A stretch of DNA of 64,000 nucleotides from Ephydatia muelleri (lineage: Eukaryota > Porifera > Demospongiae > Spongillida > Spongillidae), in contig JABACO010000021.1 in assembly GCA_013339895.1 (NCBI GenBank), positions 6,401,585-6,465,584 on the forward strand, in the 5' to 3' direction. The translations under genes were made by a program, and so were the position numbers. The notes beneath the pieces were generated by a model. It made no database searches and was not told where the DNA came from. It saw nothing but the letters and a program-made list of their open reading frames with translations. Shown here piece by piece: positions 46,405 through 62,002 of the stretch (its first letter is position 1; every line of letters starts with the position of its first letter).

Positions 46405-49082
46405 TAGCGTGCGAGTACGAACAAAAATGTCTTTGTGATTGGTCAACCCTAGTCATAACTGAAGTGATGACATAACGGGAAACCCTGACCTCCATTATGG
46501 GTGGCGAGAAGGTTTATTTCGACTGGTCGTTTTTTGAGTACTAGGTGACTCACATCCTTTCACGGGTATCAAGAAGACCCTAGCACACATGAGTCAAGTC
46601 TACAGGGTGTTGTGGAGGGGGGGAGAGGCAGTGAAAACCATCAGTTGGCTGTGGGTACATAGAATGACTTGCAAATTGTGACATCAGCAATTAAACATGT
46701 TGAGTTTGAAAGCAATAGACATTTCTTGATTATTTTGTGCATTCCCTATAAGGCAGCATAGTCATGTTGTTTTTGTTTTTGGCAGTACACTCTGTGACAG
46801 CAGCTGTTGCATCCTATCTGTGTGTGTGTGTGTGTGTTTACTGGTTACCATGGCAACTGTAGTGGCAGTGTAGCTCTGACCTTCATTCCCTCAGGTGACC
46901 CAAGGAGACCATATCCAGTCGATAGTGAAATGAGGGCAGGCTGGCTGGGTAGACTGACTTCCAACCAACCAGAGAAGGGATTTGTCCCGCTCAACACAGT
47001 GGAGAAGAAGAAAGTGCAGCAAGATGTTGTGCCCATGGTGCCAATTCAAGGTACTACTGACCTACCATCTCCTCTTGCAATAAGAGCACATGTACACCAC
47101 CTATTTCAGTATGGCCTGGGGACGAGTTATGTTGGGGCTGAAGTGTGGGCAGACATCTGGGTTGGTTTCTTTGATGTTTCTGTCAACAGGAAGGCCTCAT
47201 GTTAAGAGTGTACATGTAGAGTGACATCCCATTTGGAGTGGGTGTCTGCTGTGTGGTTTACTGGATACAGTATCAGACATCTAATCAATGTGGTTGCTTC
47301 AGGGCCCATGAGGATCTGGTATTTGTCTGCTTAAGAGTAATTATTGATGGCCCCTGGCCCTTCTCCCATACTCATATGGGCCAGTGTTCTGTTGCCAACA
47401 GATACACATGCAGCTTCCTCAAGTTATTGAGACTAATGTTGCTTAATGTTTTGGGGGAGGGAAGTGGGTTTGTGTGCATGTGGGTCTTCATCAAGAATGA
47501 CTATTCTCCTGATGATGGACATGTCTGTGTGTGGGTTGTCACAACCTGTTTGGGGGAATGGCGTCACTGCCCCCCCCCCCCCCCCCACAAGTTGTCACAA
47601 CCTGTTTTGGGGAAATGGTGTCACTGCCCACCCCACAAATTGGATGTGTATTAATGTGATTGTGTCACTGAGGGTTGTGACATGTTTTTTTTTTCAGATC
47701 GTCACATTCCATTGGTAGTTCTCAACTACATGTACATAATTGATTGATTGTGGGGTCTCAAGCAGATACCCATCACAAAACTAAGGTTTGTGTTGGTCAG
47801 AAGGCGGGGGCGGGAAGGGTTACTGCGCCCATTCGCCCTATTAGATACCCATCACAAAACTATTGCAGAAAAGTGCGTCATTCCCAGGGAAAGCCCATTA
47901 GCCCTATTTTTAGAACTCTAGTAACGGCTTGCTTCGACCGGAAGTGCGGTCTGTTTAAATAATACAGTGACCTTGTACTCGACAGTCCAATTGCAGCTGT
48001 ATCATTTGAGTTGATCTTTCGAAATTCACCGAAGCGATGAAAGTAGACAGCCACGTTGTCAAAAAGTACGCCAAGCTTGCGTACAAGAGATTCGACATGT
48101 GCGTCAGCACTTTATTCAATCCTTTTGCCGGGGTGCTGTACACGGTCGCCACTTTAGAGAAAGCACCGGAGAAACGCAACTCTCGACCCTCCAGTAGGAC
48201 CGCGAGCTCTACGATGGCCTAACGCCTTTTGATGGACGCGTCGCGCGAATGTGTTTTGCACTTCTGTTTGAAGAGCAGTGATGGGAACGGCCGTGGTTCC
48301 ATCTCATTTCGTATCATCAACACTCCATTGGCAGCCTTGTTATATTATGTTGTGAGGTTCGGTGAGAGACTCTTACGGATTCTGGACAGTGAAAGAATTA
48401 ACTGAAGTTGTACATTAGAGCAATTCTGTTGTGATTGTTCGTGTGTAATGCACCTTGGCATTTGATTCTCGTTGAGACCGTTTTGTACGTTATTGACGCC
48501 GCATGTTCTCGCCTCTACGCTACGAGTTGGTAATTTGTACGAATCGAATTCTATCAATCGTTTGCACTTTTCGTGCACGCACACGTGGGTCAAAGGCGTA
48601 TTTCGAAATTAGTGCATGAGTAGAACGGTAGTAGATCCTTACTGATATATACCATAACCAATTTCCCCTCTTTGTGGCTACAAATTTGAACGTTCAAATT
48701 GGGGCGCATGCGCCTTGTACTTTTATGTGCGTATGCATGTTCACGTTTTTCACACAAAGTTGACAGACCCGCCGTTATCTTTGGACGAAATATGCGTTTC
48801 CAATAATACACAAGATGCGTACAGTTGCGGCATTAATTAGCACTGCGCACTCGGTTTCATTTCGCCGCAGGTACTAAGGCCGTTATCTCCGCTGGACTGA
48901 ACACTGGAGGAGGATTTAACCCTTTTACTTCCGACAACCAAGCTTTTCAAAGCATGGTTAGCAGTGTTCTGGGGTGGATTATAAGTGTGCAGTTGTTCAA
49001 GCACAGCTTTCTCTTTCAGACTTTTGAAGAAGCAGAGATAATGTCAGAAGACAGTTCGCCATCGTCATCAGATGAAGTTTAA
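29346..49082 (+). CDS. MED4: Mediator complex subunit 4
   Basis: Subunit of the Mediator coactivator bridging activators and RNA polymerase II. Exons: 29346-29413, 29832-29898, 31029-31083, 36194-36309, 39142-39200, 39269-39355, 46895-47050, 48871-48956, 49020-49082 (stop TAA). The product is about 251 residues (human 270). A coiled-coil region (VDKLVERQKEIDEL, KEIDKINMELDRRTQEM) leads into AVYNGKQKLE, DELIRYAHRIS, WQPSDPRRPYPVDSEMRAG, and an acidic tail ending EIMSEDSSPSSSDEV, like the human C-terminus. Exons sum to 757 nt, one more than a multiple of three. Exon 5 carries an extra A near 39181, since AVYNGKQKLE and KQASRGAVSP are in different frames. Intron 3 uses a GC donor. Intron 6 is 7.5 kb. 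Confidence 0.93.
31700..32420 (+). mobile_element. LINE (non-LTR) reverse transcriptase remnant, C-terminal half of RT
   Basis: Degraded coding sequence reads YVNDLSDHINCPLQLTMFA then VDTKKY, followed by NKCNAISYGNFKVLPLSYLL, VDSIKDLGVYMS and LKSFTTSDPY with LPSR near its end. This is the order of LINE RT motifs from the catalytic FADD-like box (here FAVD) into the thumb. Frames shift and stops occur, so it is inactive. It lies in MED4 intron 3 in the same orientation as the gene. No 3' tail or target-site duplication was recognised. Confidence 0.8.
32860..34710 (-). mobile_element. LINE-type ORF2 remnant (RT plus C-terminal Cys/nuclease-like region)
   Basis: In minus-strand order: VRPIGMGETVPKIISKAIL, LLLIDTPNVFN, a TYRDCPSLF block, EGTTQGDPLVMAMYA (RT), LNITSEGKK, KVKEWSSLV, LGGLGISKPT, LHKGAFHDALCLRYNW, HCVCGQGYKVDHALICPTGG, LLSEVCPN and DEARLDVSTQGFW. 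This matches an RT followed by a Cys-His segment and a domain that may be a restriction-like endonuclease (DEARLDV as a possible core; inference). It is a broken copy with several frame changes. I cannot place the clade. It is antisense in MED4 intron 3. The remainder of intron 3 is unique sequence with a poly-G run at about 34758-34782. Confidence 0.85.
36117..36190. repeat. (TG)n microsatellite forming the MED4 exon 4 acceptor
   Basis: About 35 TG units end directly in cag| at 36191-36193, the acceptor of the exon starting at 36194. There is no ordinary pyrimidine tract. Confidence 0.96.
36780..37142 (+). repeat. ~20-bp C-rich minisatellite in MED4 intron 4
   Basis: Degenerate copies of tgtataatccccactccccc c, varying mainly in C-run length and ending in long C tracts. 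It lies between MED4 exons 36194-36309 and 39142-39200. Confidence 0.93.
37915..38605 (+). repeat. 34-bp minisatellite in MED4 intron 4
   Basis: About 20 copies of a 34-bp unit (cacacttgtaccagtggatc aggtcaccgtgcaa) with single-base variants and a few indels. It is open in all frames but intronic. Poly-G tracts follow at about 38876-38890 and 38927-38944. Confidence 0.96.
39370..39930 (+). repeat. ~22-bp minisatellite at the start of MED4 intron 6
   Basis: About 24 degenerate copies of tgtgtactgaccctcacctc tca, starting within about 15 bp of the splice donor (39356). Confidence 0.94.
40179..40542 (+). repeat. 91-bp tandem repeat, four copies
   Basis: Four nearly identical 91-bp units (starting ctttgcattggaaccttgtt, ending ggcctaccctgctgt) begin at 40179, 40270, 40361 and 40452. 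Because 91 is not a multiple of three, the same peptide appears in successive frames, which shows it is not a protein repeat. Located in MED4 intron 6. Confidence 0.97.
41349..41441 (+). repeat. 51-bp tandem duplication
   Basis: Two copies of a segment opening cagtttgaaaccgtctcttg, offset by 51 bp, in MED4 intron 6. Confidence 0.9.
42410..42600 (+). repeat. ~27-bp minisatellite in MED4 intron 6
   Basis: Seven degenerate copies of tatgtgatatgaggtagtaa tgtcacc. Other blocks in this 7.5-kb intron are (TG)n arrays at about 43470-43551, 44341-44442 and 46335-46402, and G-runs near 41970 and 43155. The rest is unique sequence in which I see no exon or gene. Confidence 0.9.
43470..43551. repeat. 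(TG)n microsatellite in MED4 intron 6
   Basis: About 39 TG units with a single gcacg interruption. Confidence 0.96.
44341..44442. repeat. (TG)n microsatellite in MED4 intron 6
   Basis: About 48 TG units with gagtg and gcgtg interruptions near both ends. Confidence 0.96.
46335..46402. repeat. (TG)n microsatellite in MED4 intron 6
   Basis: About 32 TG units with gggtg interruptions in the first third. Confidence 0.95.
47938..47946 (+). promoter_or_regulatory. ETS-type motif upstream of the nested ORF
   Basis: CCGGAAGTG, the classic ETS/GABP core-promoter string, 90 bp before the ATG of the 61-codon ORF at 48037. The flanking 47770-48870 sequence is CpG-richer than the rest of MED4 intron 7, as in a promoter. 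Confidence 0.45.
48037..48222 (+). CDS. Small intronless ORF nested in MED4 intron 7 (61 residues), unknown
   Basis: I do not recognise the protein. It begins MKVDSHVVKKYAKLAYKRF, has a moderately hydrophobic middle (FNPFAGVLYTVATLEKA) and a Ser/Arg-rich tail (SRPSSRTASSTMA). The middle could be a short amphipathic or membrane-associated helix (inference). Support for it being real: it has no repeats, third-position C/G bias unlike surrounding AT-rich introns, and an ETS-type site 90 bp upstream within CpG-rich sequence. Against it: it is short, there is no homologue I know of, and the ATG context (agcgATGa) is only fair. It could instead be an alternative first exon of MED4, since it shares the MED4 strand. 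Confidence 0.45.
   Translation: MKVDSHVVKKYAKLAYKRFDMCVSTLFNPFAGVLYTVATLEKAPEKRNSRPSSRTASSTMA
48704..48713. promoter_or_regulatory. Perfect NRF1 palindrome in MED4 intron 7
   Basis: GCGCATGCGC matches the NRF1 consensus core exactly. It lies 158 bp upstream of MED4 exon 8 and 480 bp past the nested ORF, inside the CpG-rich intron segment. It could mark an internal promoter on either strand. Confidence 0.4.
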
Positions 49083-49713
49083 AAACTTTCAGTGTGTACC
49101 CACAGTAATGTGTATACGCTTCATTGCCATAAAATTACGTAACAAAATGCGATTGAGCACAAGACGCGTATTGAATGAGTCTGAAGGCAACGATATTGTG
49201 ACTCGTTCGGCCGTAATGCAGCTACCAACGTCAAACCCCCACGGGGCAGGGTCGGGGATTTGATATTATTTGACGCGGGTTAGGACCCGGGGAGTTTCGG
49301 TGTTTGACGTGAAAATTTATACAGTTCGATAGTCAAATTGCCGGGTAACGAATCCCGATATTATCTCTGGGGTGCATATATTGGTGAGAAATGGCACTTG
49401 TTAGAGAGACCCATTTTAGCATAGATTTTATCGGTATTAGATACGATCATTGTTGTTACGCGCGCTCGTAAGTTTAAGTGTATAGGAAACGAGTTGTGCA
49501 CTTTTTAAGTGACTAAATGACGACTGCGCCGTACTCTGTGTGTCTTCATTTCTGTAAGTGCAAACATAGATTAGTGGTGGAACTATCTGCAGGGCTGGAT
49601 CGCCCAGTACATGTGCCGTCTCGGTGAAATTTTCGTCGCAGTTGTTTGGGTTTGTTTTTTTTTTTTTGTTTTTTTTTTTAATACGTAATGAATAACATTG
49701 TTAACTTCAAAAC
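49083..49713. other. Intergenic MED4 to AKR, AKR promoter
   Basis: 630 bp between the MED4 stop and the AKR start codon, both genes on the plus strand. It is CpG-containing unique sequence with a T-rich stretch near 49656-49680 about 35 bp upstream of the ATG. No other gene seen. Confidence 0.55.
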
Positions 49714-54425
<4,712 letters not shown>

Positions 54426-55949
54426 GGACCACCAAACGCCAGAAAAGTGGACCTCATTTAGAGAACACAACTGCTACCTTTCTCGATTATATCATCAGTT
54501 TGCTTCATAGATCTTCAGATCACCAAAGGACCTGCTGTGATTTTAAAAGTGGAATTATATTATTGTATTGTTTTCAAAGTAATGCTTGCAGATGACATGT
54601 AGAGGTCGTTGTGTGACCATGTTCTTGCTCACTAATCATTTGTTGTATAAATACCTCTCTTGTGTATTTTCCACACTCAGTTGCGATATTGGTTAGGTCT
54701 AAACTAATTATGTCCTACATCCTTGTGTGATGAAACGAAAAGCTTTGGTATGTAAGCACAAGATAAGAACATTGACCTGGTACTTCATAGCATTTTGGTG
54801 TGTAACCTCTACTGCTGACAACTGGAAGTGCAATTTATAATGGTCATGATTCTTCAGTACTGGTGATATCATTGCTGACAGTGTGGAGTCTTTGAAATGT
54901 TGCAGCATTAGAGTAAGTTGTCAGAAACCTTCGGCATATTGCATATTGGAAATATATTTCTCTAGAGTGTTGTGAATTATGATAATTGTACTTCAAAATG
55001 GTTCTGTATAAATTCATCATGTCTTTGCCTCTTGTCCCAAAAATATTTGCCTTCAAAACACTCTCAGACATTTGAAACATTCATCAGTAAGATTTTAGTT
55101 CCCTGATTGTTTCGCTTCTTGAAGAAAGTTGATAATGAGGCAAAGTTAGCCCACATGTGTAGGGACTGCTCTGCAGATGTTCACAGAAGAATACATCATT
55201 GCATAGGCACTGAAAAATGTTCAGTTATTTTCATATCACAATCTTGCACAATCGTTGTACTCATTGCATTTCAATTAGTGTCTGTAGTCACCACAGCAAA
55301 ACATGGCAATCTTTTTATAACAGATGGTCTTCAAAACAGCTTTCTTTTAGTTGCAAGGTTGTATCATGTCAAACATTGACTCTGTTGGTTATTGATCGTA
55401 TCTTGAAACCTTACAAGTAGTGGCACATGTCATCAGGATGTAGGAGAGAGAGGTGACATGACATGACTTCTTCAAACTCAGCCATTCTATTGAGCAACTG
55501 CACCATACTTACAAGCGGCAATAGCGTGAATAGCATGTCATTCACTGACCTATCAAACACCCAACAGTCTCATTAGTCAATAAATAGCAGGGTGAAAATG
55601 TGTTGTTTCCTGTTGTCACTTAGTGATTACGATTATAGCATTTTTGAGCTCAAGGTGTTGTGTTCCTGGCTGTTCATCCAATGTCCTTCAACAGTGCATG
55701 GATGTCTGAGAGTCCAGTTCCTGTAGAGAGATGACAACCAGCAACTCCTCATCAAGGGCACAATATCTGTTTGGTTTGGTTTATGAGAACTTTAGAAACA
55801 GTTCGTCTTTTTTTGTTTTGTTTATTTTTTGATTATGCAAATATACATATATACACACAGCATATAAGTGACATAAAATAGCACACTAACCCTAACCGAA
55901 AACCTGTAACAAAACAACAACAAAAAACCTCTTAAAACACAGTCAAACC

Positions 55950-56270
55950 AGCAGAGGAAGTGTCCCTCAGATGGAGGCCTTTGAAACAGCCACTGAAAGG
56001 CACTCCAGTAGGTAACTTTTGGCATTGCCAGTTTTAGCTCTCATAAAGATCAGGGAAAGAGGGCCAAGTACTCCTGTTGTTTCTATGGCAATAGGGGTGA
56101 AAAATAGGCCTGGGTGCCCTCTAAATATGAGTACTTGACCTTTTTTTCACCTGAGCCAGCTCAGGTGTCAACGCACGAGGTAACCAAAAGGTTCCCCACT
56201 CTTTCATGGGACCGTTGTGATATCACCAGGACACTCTCATCAGGGCAGTCTTCTAGTCTGATGTGATGTG
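55950..56270 (-). mobile_element. LINE-type ORF2 C-terminal tail fragment
   Basis: Minus-strand translation gives CPDESVLVISQRSHERVGNL then LVTSCVDT, KVKYSYLEGTQAYFSP, and in another frame PIAIETTGVLGPLSLIFM and TGNAKSYLLECLSVAVSKAS. This order (RPDG-V, W/V-D-TC-VDT, KY-L, P-AIET-G--GP, YL-QR-SVA) is typical of the extreme C-terminus of a LINE family I associate with cnidarians and sponges. It is degraded, with several frame changes. Confidence 0.75.
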
Positions 56271-57179
56271 AGGAGTGGTCAGGGCTCGATGGATGATGAT
56301 TTAGAGCACTGTAATGATGGCTTTCCTTTTTTATAGTTGGCTTTGTTGATTTCTGCTGCCTTCCCTCTCACTTGACATACATGTGTGTAGGGTACTCTAT
56401 AGAGATGTACATTGGTAGTTGCATGTTCTTGATTGGCTTGGCTATGGAGAAACAAGAGTCTTTCATTTGGCCCCTTCGTGAACACAATTAATTTTGTATG
56501 CTTGAAGCTCCTCTAGGTGTTGGAAAGATACATAAGTTGCTCAAGATTGCAAGCTTTCTTTAGATCATATCAACAAAACAATTTATAGCCAGTTAAGCAA
56601 GAATGATATAAACTCCTACTTATGAATTACAAGCCTCATCCAAACAATAAAGCTGTAAAACACTTGTCTGCTTCATAAGCACTTTAAAACAATGGGTTGG
56701 AATGTAGCTATGATTGGTGCATGGACAAATACAGTATGCATTTCTGCTAATTGTCATTAGATGACCACAAAACAAAGATTGAAGAGGTTTTGAATCTGTT
56801 ACCAATTGCATACACATTTGCTAAGCACATGGCACGTGATAGTAAGTAATGAGATTGTCATTTTGGTTCTATCTGCAGGAGCAAATGCCTGAGGGTGGTC
56901 TAAGAGATGCATATAATTGTGTTCCACTTGCATGAGGAGAATGGAAAACATGTGTGCCACTCTCCGTGTTAGCACAGTACGTTAGATTAACAATATACTG
57001 GCATCAAATGAGTTAGCAATACAAAGTGACATGTTCATATTATAATACAAGCTTTGTTTTGACAAATTGCAGCTATGTTAAATTTTTGACGATAAAATAA
57101 CTGAGCCATTTGGTTATCAGGTGTCCTGTACTTGGCTGTCATGCCAAAATTCAGTTGAGCCTGGGTCCTAATCAGCCAT

Positions 57180-57640
57180 CTCCTTGCACTCCTTCAAAAG
57201 GCATGGGACCTCCCTTGAGGTGCAGCGACATGTGATTAGCATCTGTAGGGTGCCCTGACAGCAGGTCTCCCACTAAGGAGTCGCGAGCTTGACTGCATGC
57301 CCTCCCTGCAGGCCTACGCATGGACGATGGTACAGTCAGGATAGCCGTTGGCCTCCGTCTCTGTATTCCAATCTGTCAACCTCACATCTGTCACCACTGT
57401 GGAGGTCATGCCTTGCACTCGCTACCTCAGACTCAGTTGTACGTCTTTCACGGAAAGCTGAGACGAATGCCGTCATGCAAAGGTCACTAGCTGCAGTGAG
57501 CATGCCATCAATCCTTGAGCCCACTGGTCTATGCACGAGGGGTTCCATGTGTGAACTGTCGTTGCTCTGAACTTATTTGTGTGGACCCATGCAGCCAATA
57601 CAGGGCTTGGCCAAGTGCTGAGGTGTCCCCCACCCCTTTG
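57180..57640 (+). mobile_element. LINE-type ORF2 fragment, opposite orientation to the previous
   Basis: Plus-strand translation contains LHALPAGLRMDDGTVRIAVG then LRLCIPICQPHICHHCGG and, in another frame, MQRSLAAVSMPSILEPTGLC. These form the Cys-His block and the segment just upstream of the tail described at 55950-56270. It is degraded. The two pieces point toward each other, so they are separate insertions or the product of an inversion. Confidence 0.78.
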
Positions 57641-58068
57641 TCCTTGCTTGTCAAATTGTGCACACAAAAGTATGTAATTTTCCATGTTATGTAGGGTATG
57701 TTTGAAATGAAAAAAGACTACAATAAAGGTAGATCATCTTGCTGGCAAAAGTGCCGACTGATGTGTGTGGTTAGTGTAATATATGTGCATGTAGGCACTG
57801 CAGTAACGTTTATGTCGGCAGCTATGTGTGGGGTATGTATACTAACATGAACTACTGTAGCCCAGTTGCATTTGTGCACAAGTGGCTATATGACGGCACC
57901 ACTTGCGATAAGAAGTGCAATTATTAGTAACAAAATTCAGTTATTCACCAATAAATAAATTAATGTTTCCAGCTGCATTGATAGACTGTCACTTTGCTTA
58001 ACTCTCTCTTCTCTAAATAACTGTTCAATTTGCCACAAGTGTGGATGTTATGTGTTTAGGAGCTGAGG

Positions 58069-60363
58069 TTAAGATGTTTCCTTCTCTTCTTCTGAAGCGA
58101 TCTTGGCATTGATCTTGTCCCAGTCAATGCTTAGCTAAAGATGGGGAGGAGGGAGGGAAGAGTAAATGATTAGCTGAAGATGGGGAGGAGGGGGAGCAGG
58201 GGGAGGGAATTGTCAATAATTAGCTAAAGAGGAAGAAGAGGAAGGAAGGGGGAGGGAAGGGGGAGAGAAGAATCACTTGTTAACTGGAGGGAGAGAAGGG
58301 AGTAGACATGCTTAGCTGAAGGGGAGGAGGGGAGGGATGGTTAGCTGAAGAGGGGAGGAGGGGAGGGATGGTTAGCTGAAGAGGGAGAGATGGTTAGCTG
58401 AAAGGGGAGATGGGTGAAGAGGGGGGGGGGAGGGATGGTTAGCTGAAGAGAGGGAGGGAGAGATGGTTAGCTAAAGAGGGGAGGAGGAGGGATGGTTAGC
58501 TGAAGAGGGGAGGGGGAGATGGTTAGCTGAAAAGGGGGATAGGAGGAGGGATGGTTAGCTGAAGAGAGGGAGGAGGGGGAGATGGTTAGCTGAAAAGGGG
58601 GATAGGAGGAGGGATGGTTAGCTGAAGAGAGGGAGGAGGGGGAGGATGGTTAGCTGAAGAGGGGGAGGAGGGGGAGGGATGGTTAGCTGAGGAGGGGGAA
58701 GGGGAGGGAAGAGTCAATAAGTAGCGGAAGAGAAAGGGGGAGGAGACCAGGATGCTCATAGAGGACACTCAAAGTGCCTCACCTGCTCTGTAAATTGAAC
58801 AAACTTCTTTAGCGACTCTTGGCATCCAATCCCTGCTAGGTACTTTTGCCTAAATGCCATCACAGTGTCTATATGAGTTTTATATTTCACTGCCAGCTCC
58901 AAAGCACTTAGGTGGTTAAAGCATGATGGCACATTAACTTTGAACAGGCAAAAGCAGTTTGTACGTACCGTTCCCAGTTGAACAGTGTTATGTTCAGCTC
59001 AATGGCTCTGTAGGTCAGTCCTGACTGCAAGTAGATGGCTTCAGCCTGCTGTGGTTGGTGACAAAACAGTGCCAACTCAGCAGACCTCCTGTCTGTACTT
59101 GAAAGGCTCCTTATGTGCTGAATATATTGCACTTTGTGGACCTGGGCCATATAACACATTTGGGGTGCAACAATTAGGGGTGCAACACTGCAATACATGA
59201 AGGGCAAAACACACCGAGAATCCACCTAACTCTTTTTATCCTCCTATCAATTTCCTCCTGAACCATTTTTGTATGCTTGCATCACCTTTATAAAATTAAC
59301 CCTTTCTCTCCTCTATCCTCTATACCCATGACTGAAGACCATTCACTACAAAGCCTTCTGCTTTGTTCTCCTATTAAGGCATAATTATCTCTGCCCTTCC
59401 TCCTAGAGTGTATGCTGCACACAGGTTCAATGTGGCATGTGTTCTAAGGTGCTTTACATCTGCTAACTGAAGGAGCAGGCAAGGAAGGCTTAGGCTCAGT
59501 CGACAGGTCATAGAGGAGCTCAGTACCACAACCAATAACCAGCCAAGTCTTCTTCTGAGGTACATGAAGTTACACACATTTCACTGAGGTACATGAAGTT
59601 ACACACATTTCACTGAGGTACATGGAGTTACACACATTTCACTGAGGTACATGAAGTTACACACATTTCACTGAGGTACATGAAGTTACACACATTACAT
59701 GAAGTTACACACATTTCACTGAGGTACATGGAGTTACACACATTTCACAACACGTACAACAGTGATGTATCCTTATTCACCCCACACTCTCCCTCACCAT
59801 ACACCCTTGCCCACTCACCACACTCCTTATCTCCCTCCCTTACCCTAATTCATTACAGCCCTTTGACTCCTATTAAAAGCCCACCTCATTGATGGCAGCA
59901 TATGCAATTTCTGCAGTGGCCAGGTCCTTTGAAGAAATAGCCATGCCCGCCAGACATGCCCACAGAGAGCCATCCTGCAACAGAGAGAGAGGGAGAGGGA
60001 GGAGAGAGAGACAGAGAGGGGAGGAGGGAGAGAGAGAGGGAGGAAAGAGAAGGGAGGAGAGAGAGAGGGACACAAAGTATGGTCAGAGAGAGGGAGGGAG
60101 GTGAGAGAGGGAGAGGGGAGGAAGGAGAGAGAGGAGAGAGAGGAAGAGAGAGGAAGAGAGAGAGTACAAAAAGAGGTGATGTAAGCTGGAAAGAGAGACG
60201 GGATTACTCACCTTGACAAACCTGCACAGGTGGGTAGCAAGCTGCCACTTGCCAAGCAGAAGCGTGCTGATGCAGGATGGCAGGAAATGGTGGAATGCTG
60301 TGAGGGTGACGGTGGAGATGATGATGATGATGCAGTCCATCCATTACTCCAGCATTCTTTCAT

Positions 60364-60401
<38 letters not shown>

Positions 60402-61178
60402 GATTAACACTGACCTTGTTGTGATGAGGGCCCCATCAGACCTCCTCAAGGAACAATGGTTACCAGTGAAACTGAGCAACTGAGGGTTCTTGGCAAACTC
60501 ACTGATGGGAGGGGAAGGGAGAAGGAGAACAGATGAAGAAGGGTGGGTAGGTGGAGGTGGGGTACAGGAGGTGAGGAGGAGAGGAGCAGAACAAGAGGGT
60601 CACCCAAAAAAAAATGGCCAAGTTTGGGACGGAGGCATTGACCAGTGACCACATTATTTTCCCAGAGAGTCCTTACTTCCTCTCCTTCCGTAGCAAGGTT
60701 TGGGGGAGGAGGTCCCTGTCTGTGTAGACCACAACAGGGTGGTACCACAGCACAAACTTGCCGTCCTGCATAGCAGCCAGCATGTTGGCACTGCTGTTCC
60801 AACATATGCTTGTTACCATGGAGCCTGGCACATGTGTATGTGTGTGTGTGTGCATATGTGTGTTTGTGTGTGTATGTGTGTTTGCATGTGTGTGTGGTGT
60901 GTGTGGTGTGTGTGGTGTGTGTGGTGTGGTAGGAGGATGGTATTCCAGTAACAATCTTTTATTCAAGACCAAAAGGCCTCCACTAACCCAAACATATTGG
61001 ACTGGTAGAGTACTGAGAACCAGTGTGGGCCAGAGTCAGGTATAAGTCATGATTCTTGTCCATAAATGCTAGTAGACGCTCTGCCATTGTCCCAACGTTA
61101 CTGAGGGCCAGTGATGTGACCTCAGTCTGGAAGGTTGTGATCAAAATGTTGTGCTGGTCACAAAGCCCCTTCTGCATG

Positions 61179-61225
<47 letters not shown>

Positions 61226-61451
61226 TAGGTGTGTGTCATACTGTACTGCCAGACACAACTTGAAAACACGTGTGCGTGTAACGTGCAAAACGCACAGGTC
61301 TCACATGATAATTGCTGCCACTAACTCGAGTCTTGACAGTGGCAGTGCTGCTTACAACACTCGTGATAGAGGCAGGATGTGAGACCTCCGTGTTTCGTGC
61401 ATTACTTGTGAACACGTGTGTCAAGTTGCATCTGGGCGGTGTGGTAGTGTG

Positions 61452-61504
<53 letters not shown>

Positions 61505-61943
61505 CCTTCACCTGATGCTTGACTGTCCTGTCTGTGCGCTCCTTCCCTGTCAGTGCATCGTATATGTGCACCTCTGCAGGTGAGGGAAGGAGGAAGGGAG
61601 GAAGGAGGTGGTGGTGGGAGTGGAGGGGTGAAGGGATGAATGGAAGGGTGGGAAGGGAGGGAGGTTGGTGGGGAAGGTTTTAGGAAGGTGTGAGATGGTA
61701 TGGGAAGGTGAGGGTGGGCAGGTCAAATGAGTATATAGAGCCTTGAAAGTTAATTAAGAGGCATAAAGATCGAACAACAAATTACATCCCTGGGGACATG
61801 CCATCACAGATCTAATCACTCAACTGAGTTACACTGATACACAAACATACACACCACACAGACACAAACCACACACATGCACATACACATACCACATACC
61901 CACACAAACACCAGTGTGCAGACACATACACAACACATATACA

Positions 61944-62002
<59 letters not shown>

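Larger units (their letters stand above)
54426..58068. other. Intergenic, convergent AKR/IFT80 3' ends
   Basis: 3.6 kb, mostly AT-rich unique sequence. I see only two LINE fragments in it, at about 55950-56270 (minus) and 57180-57640 (plus). No host gene or RNA gene recognised. Confidence 0.6.
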
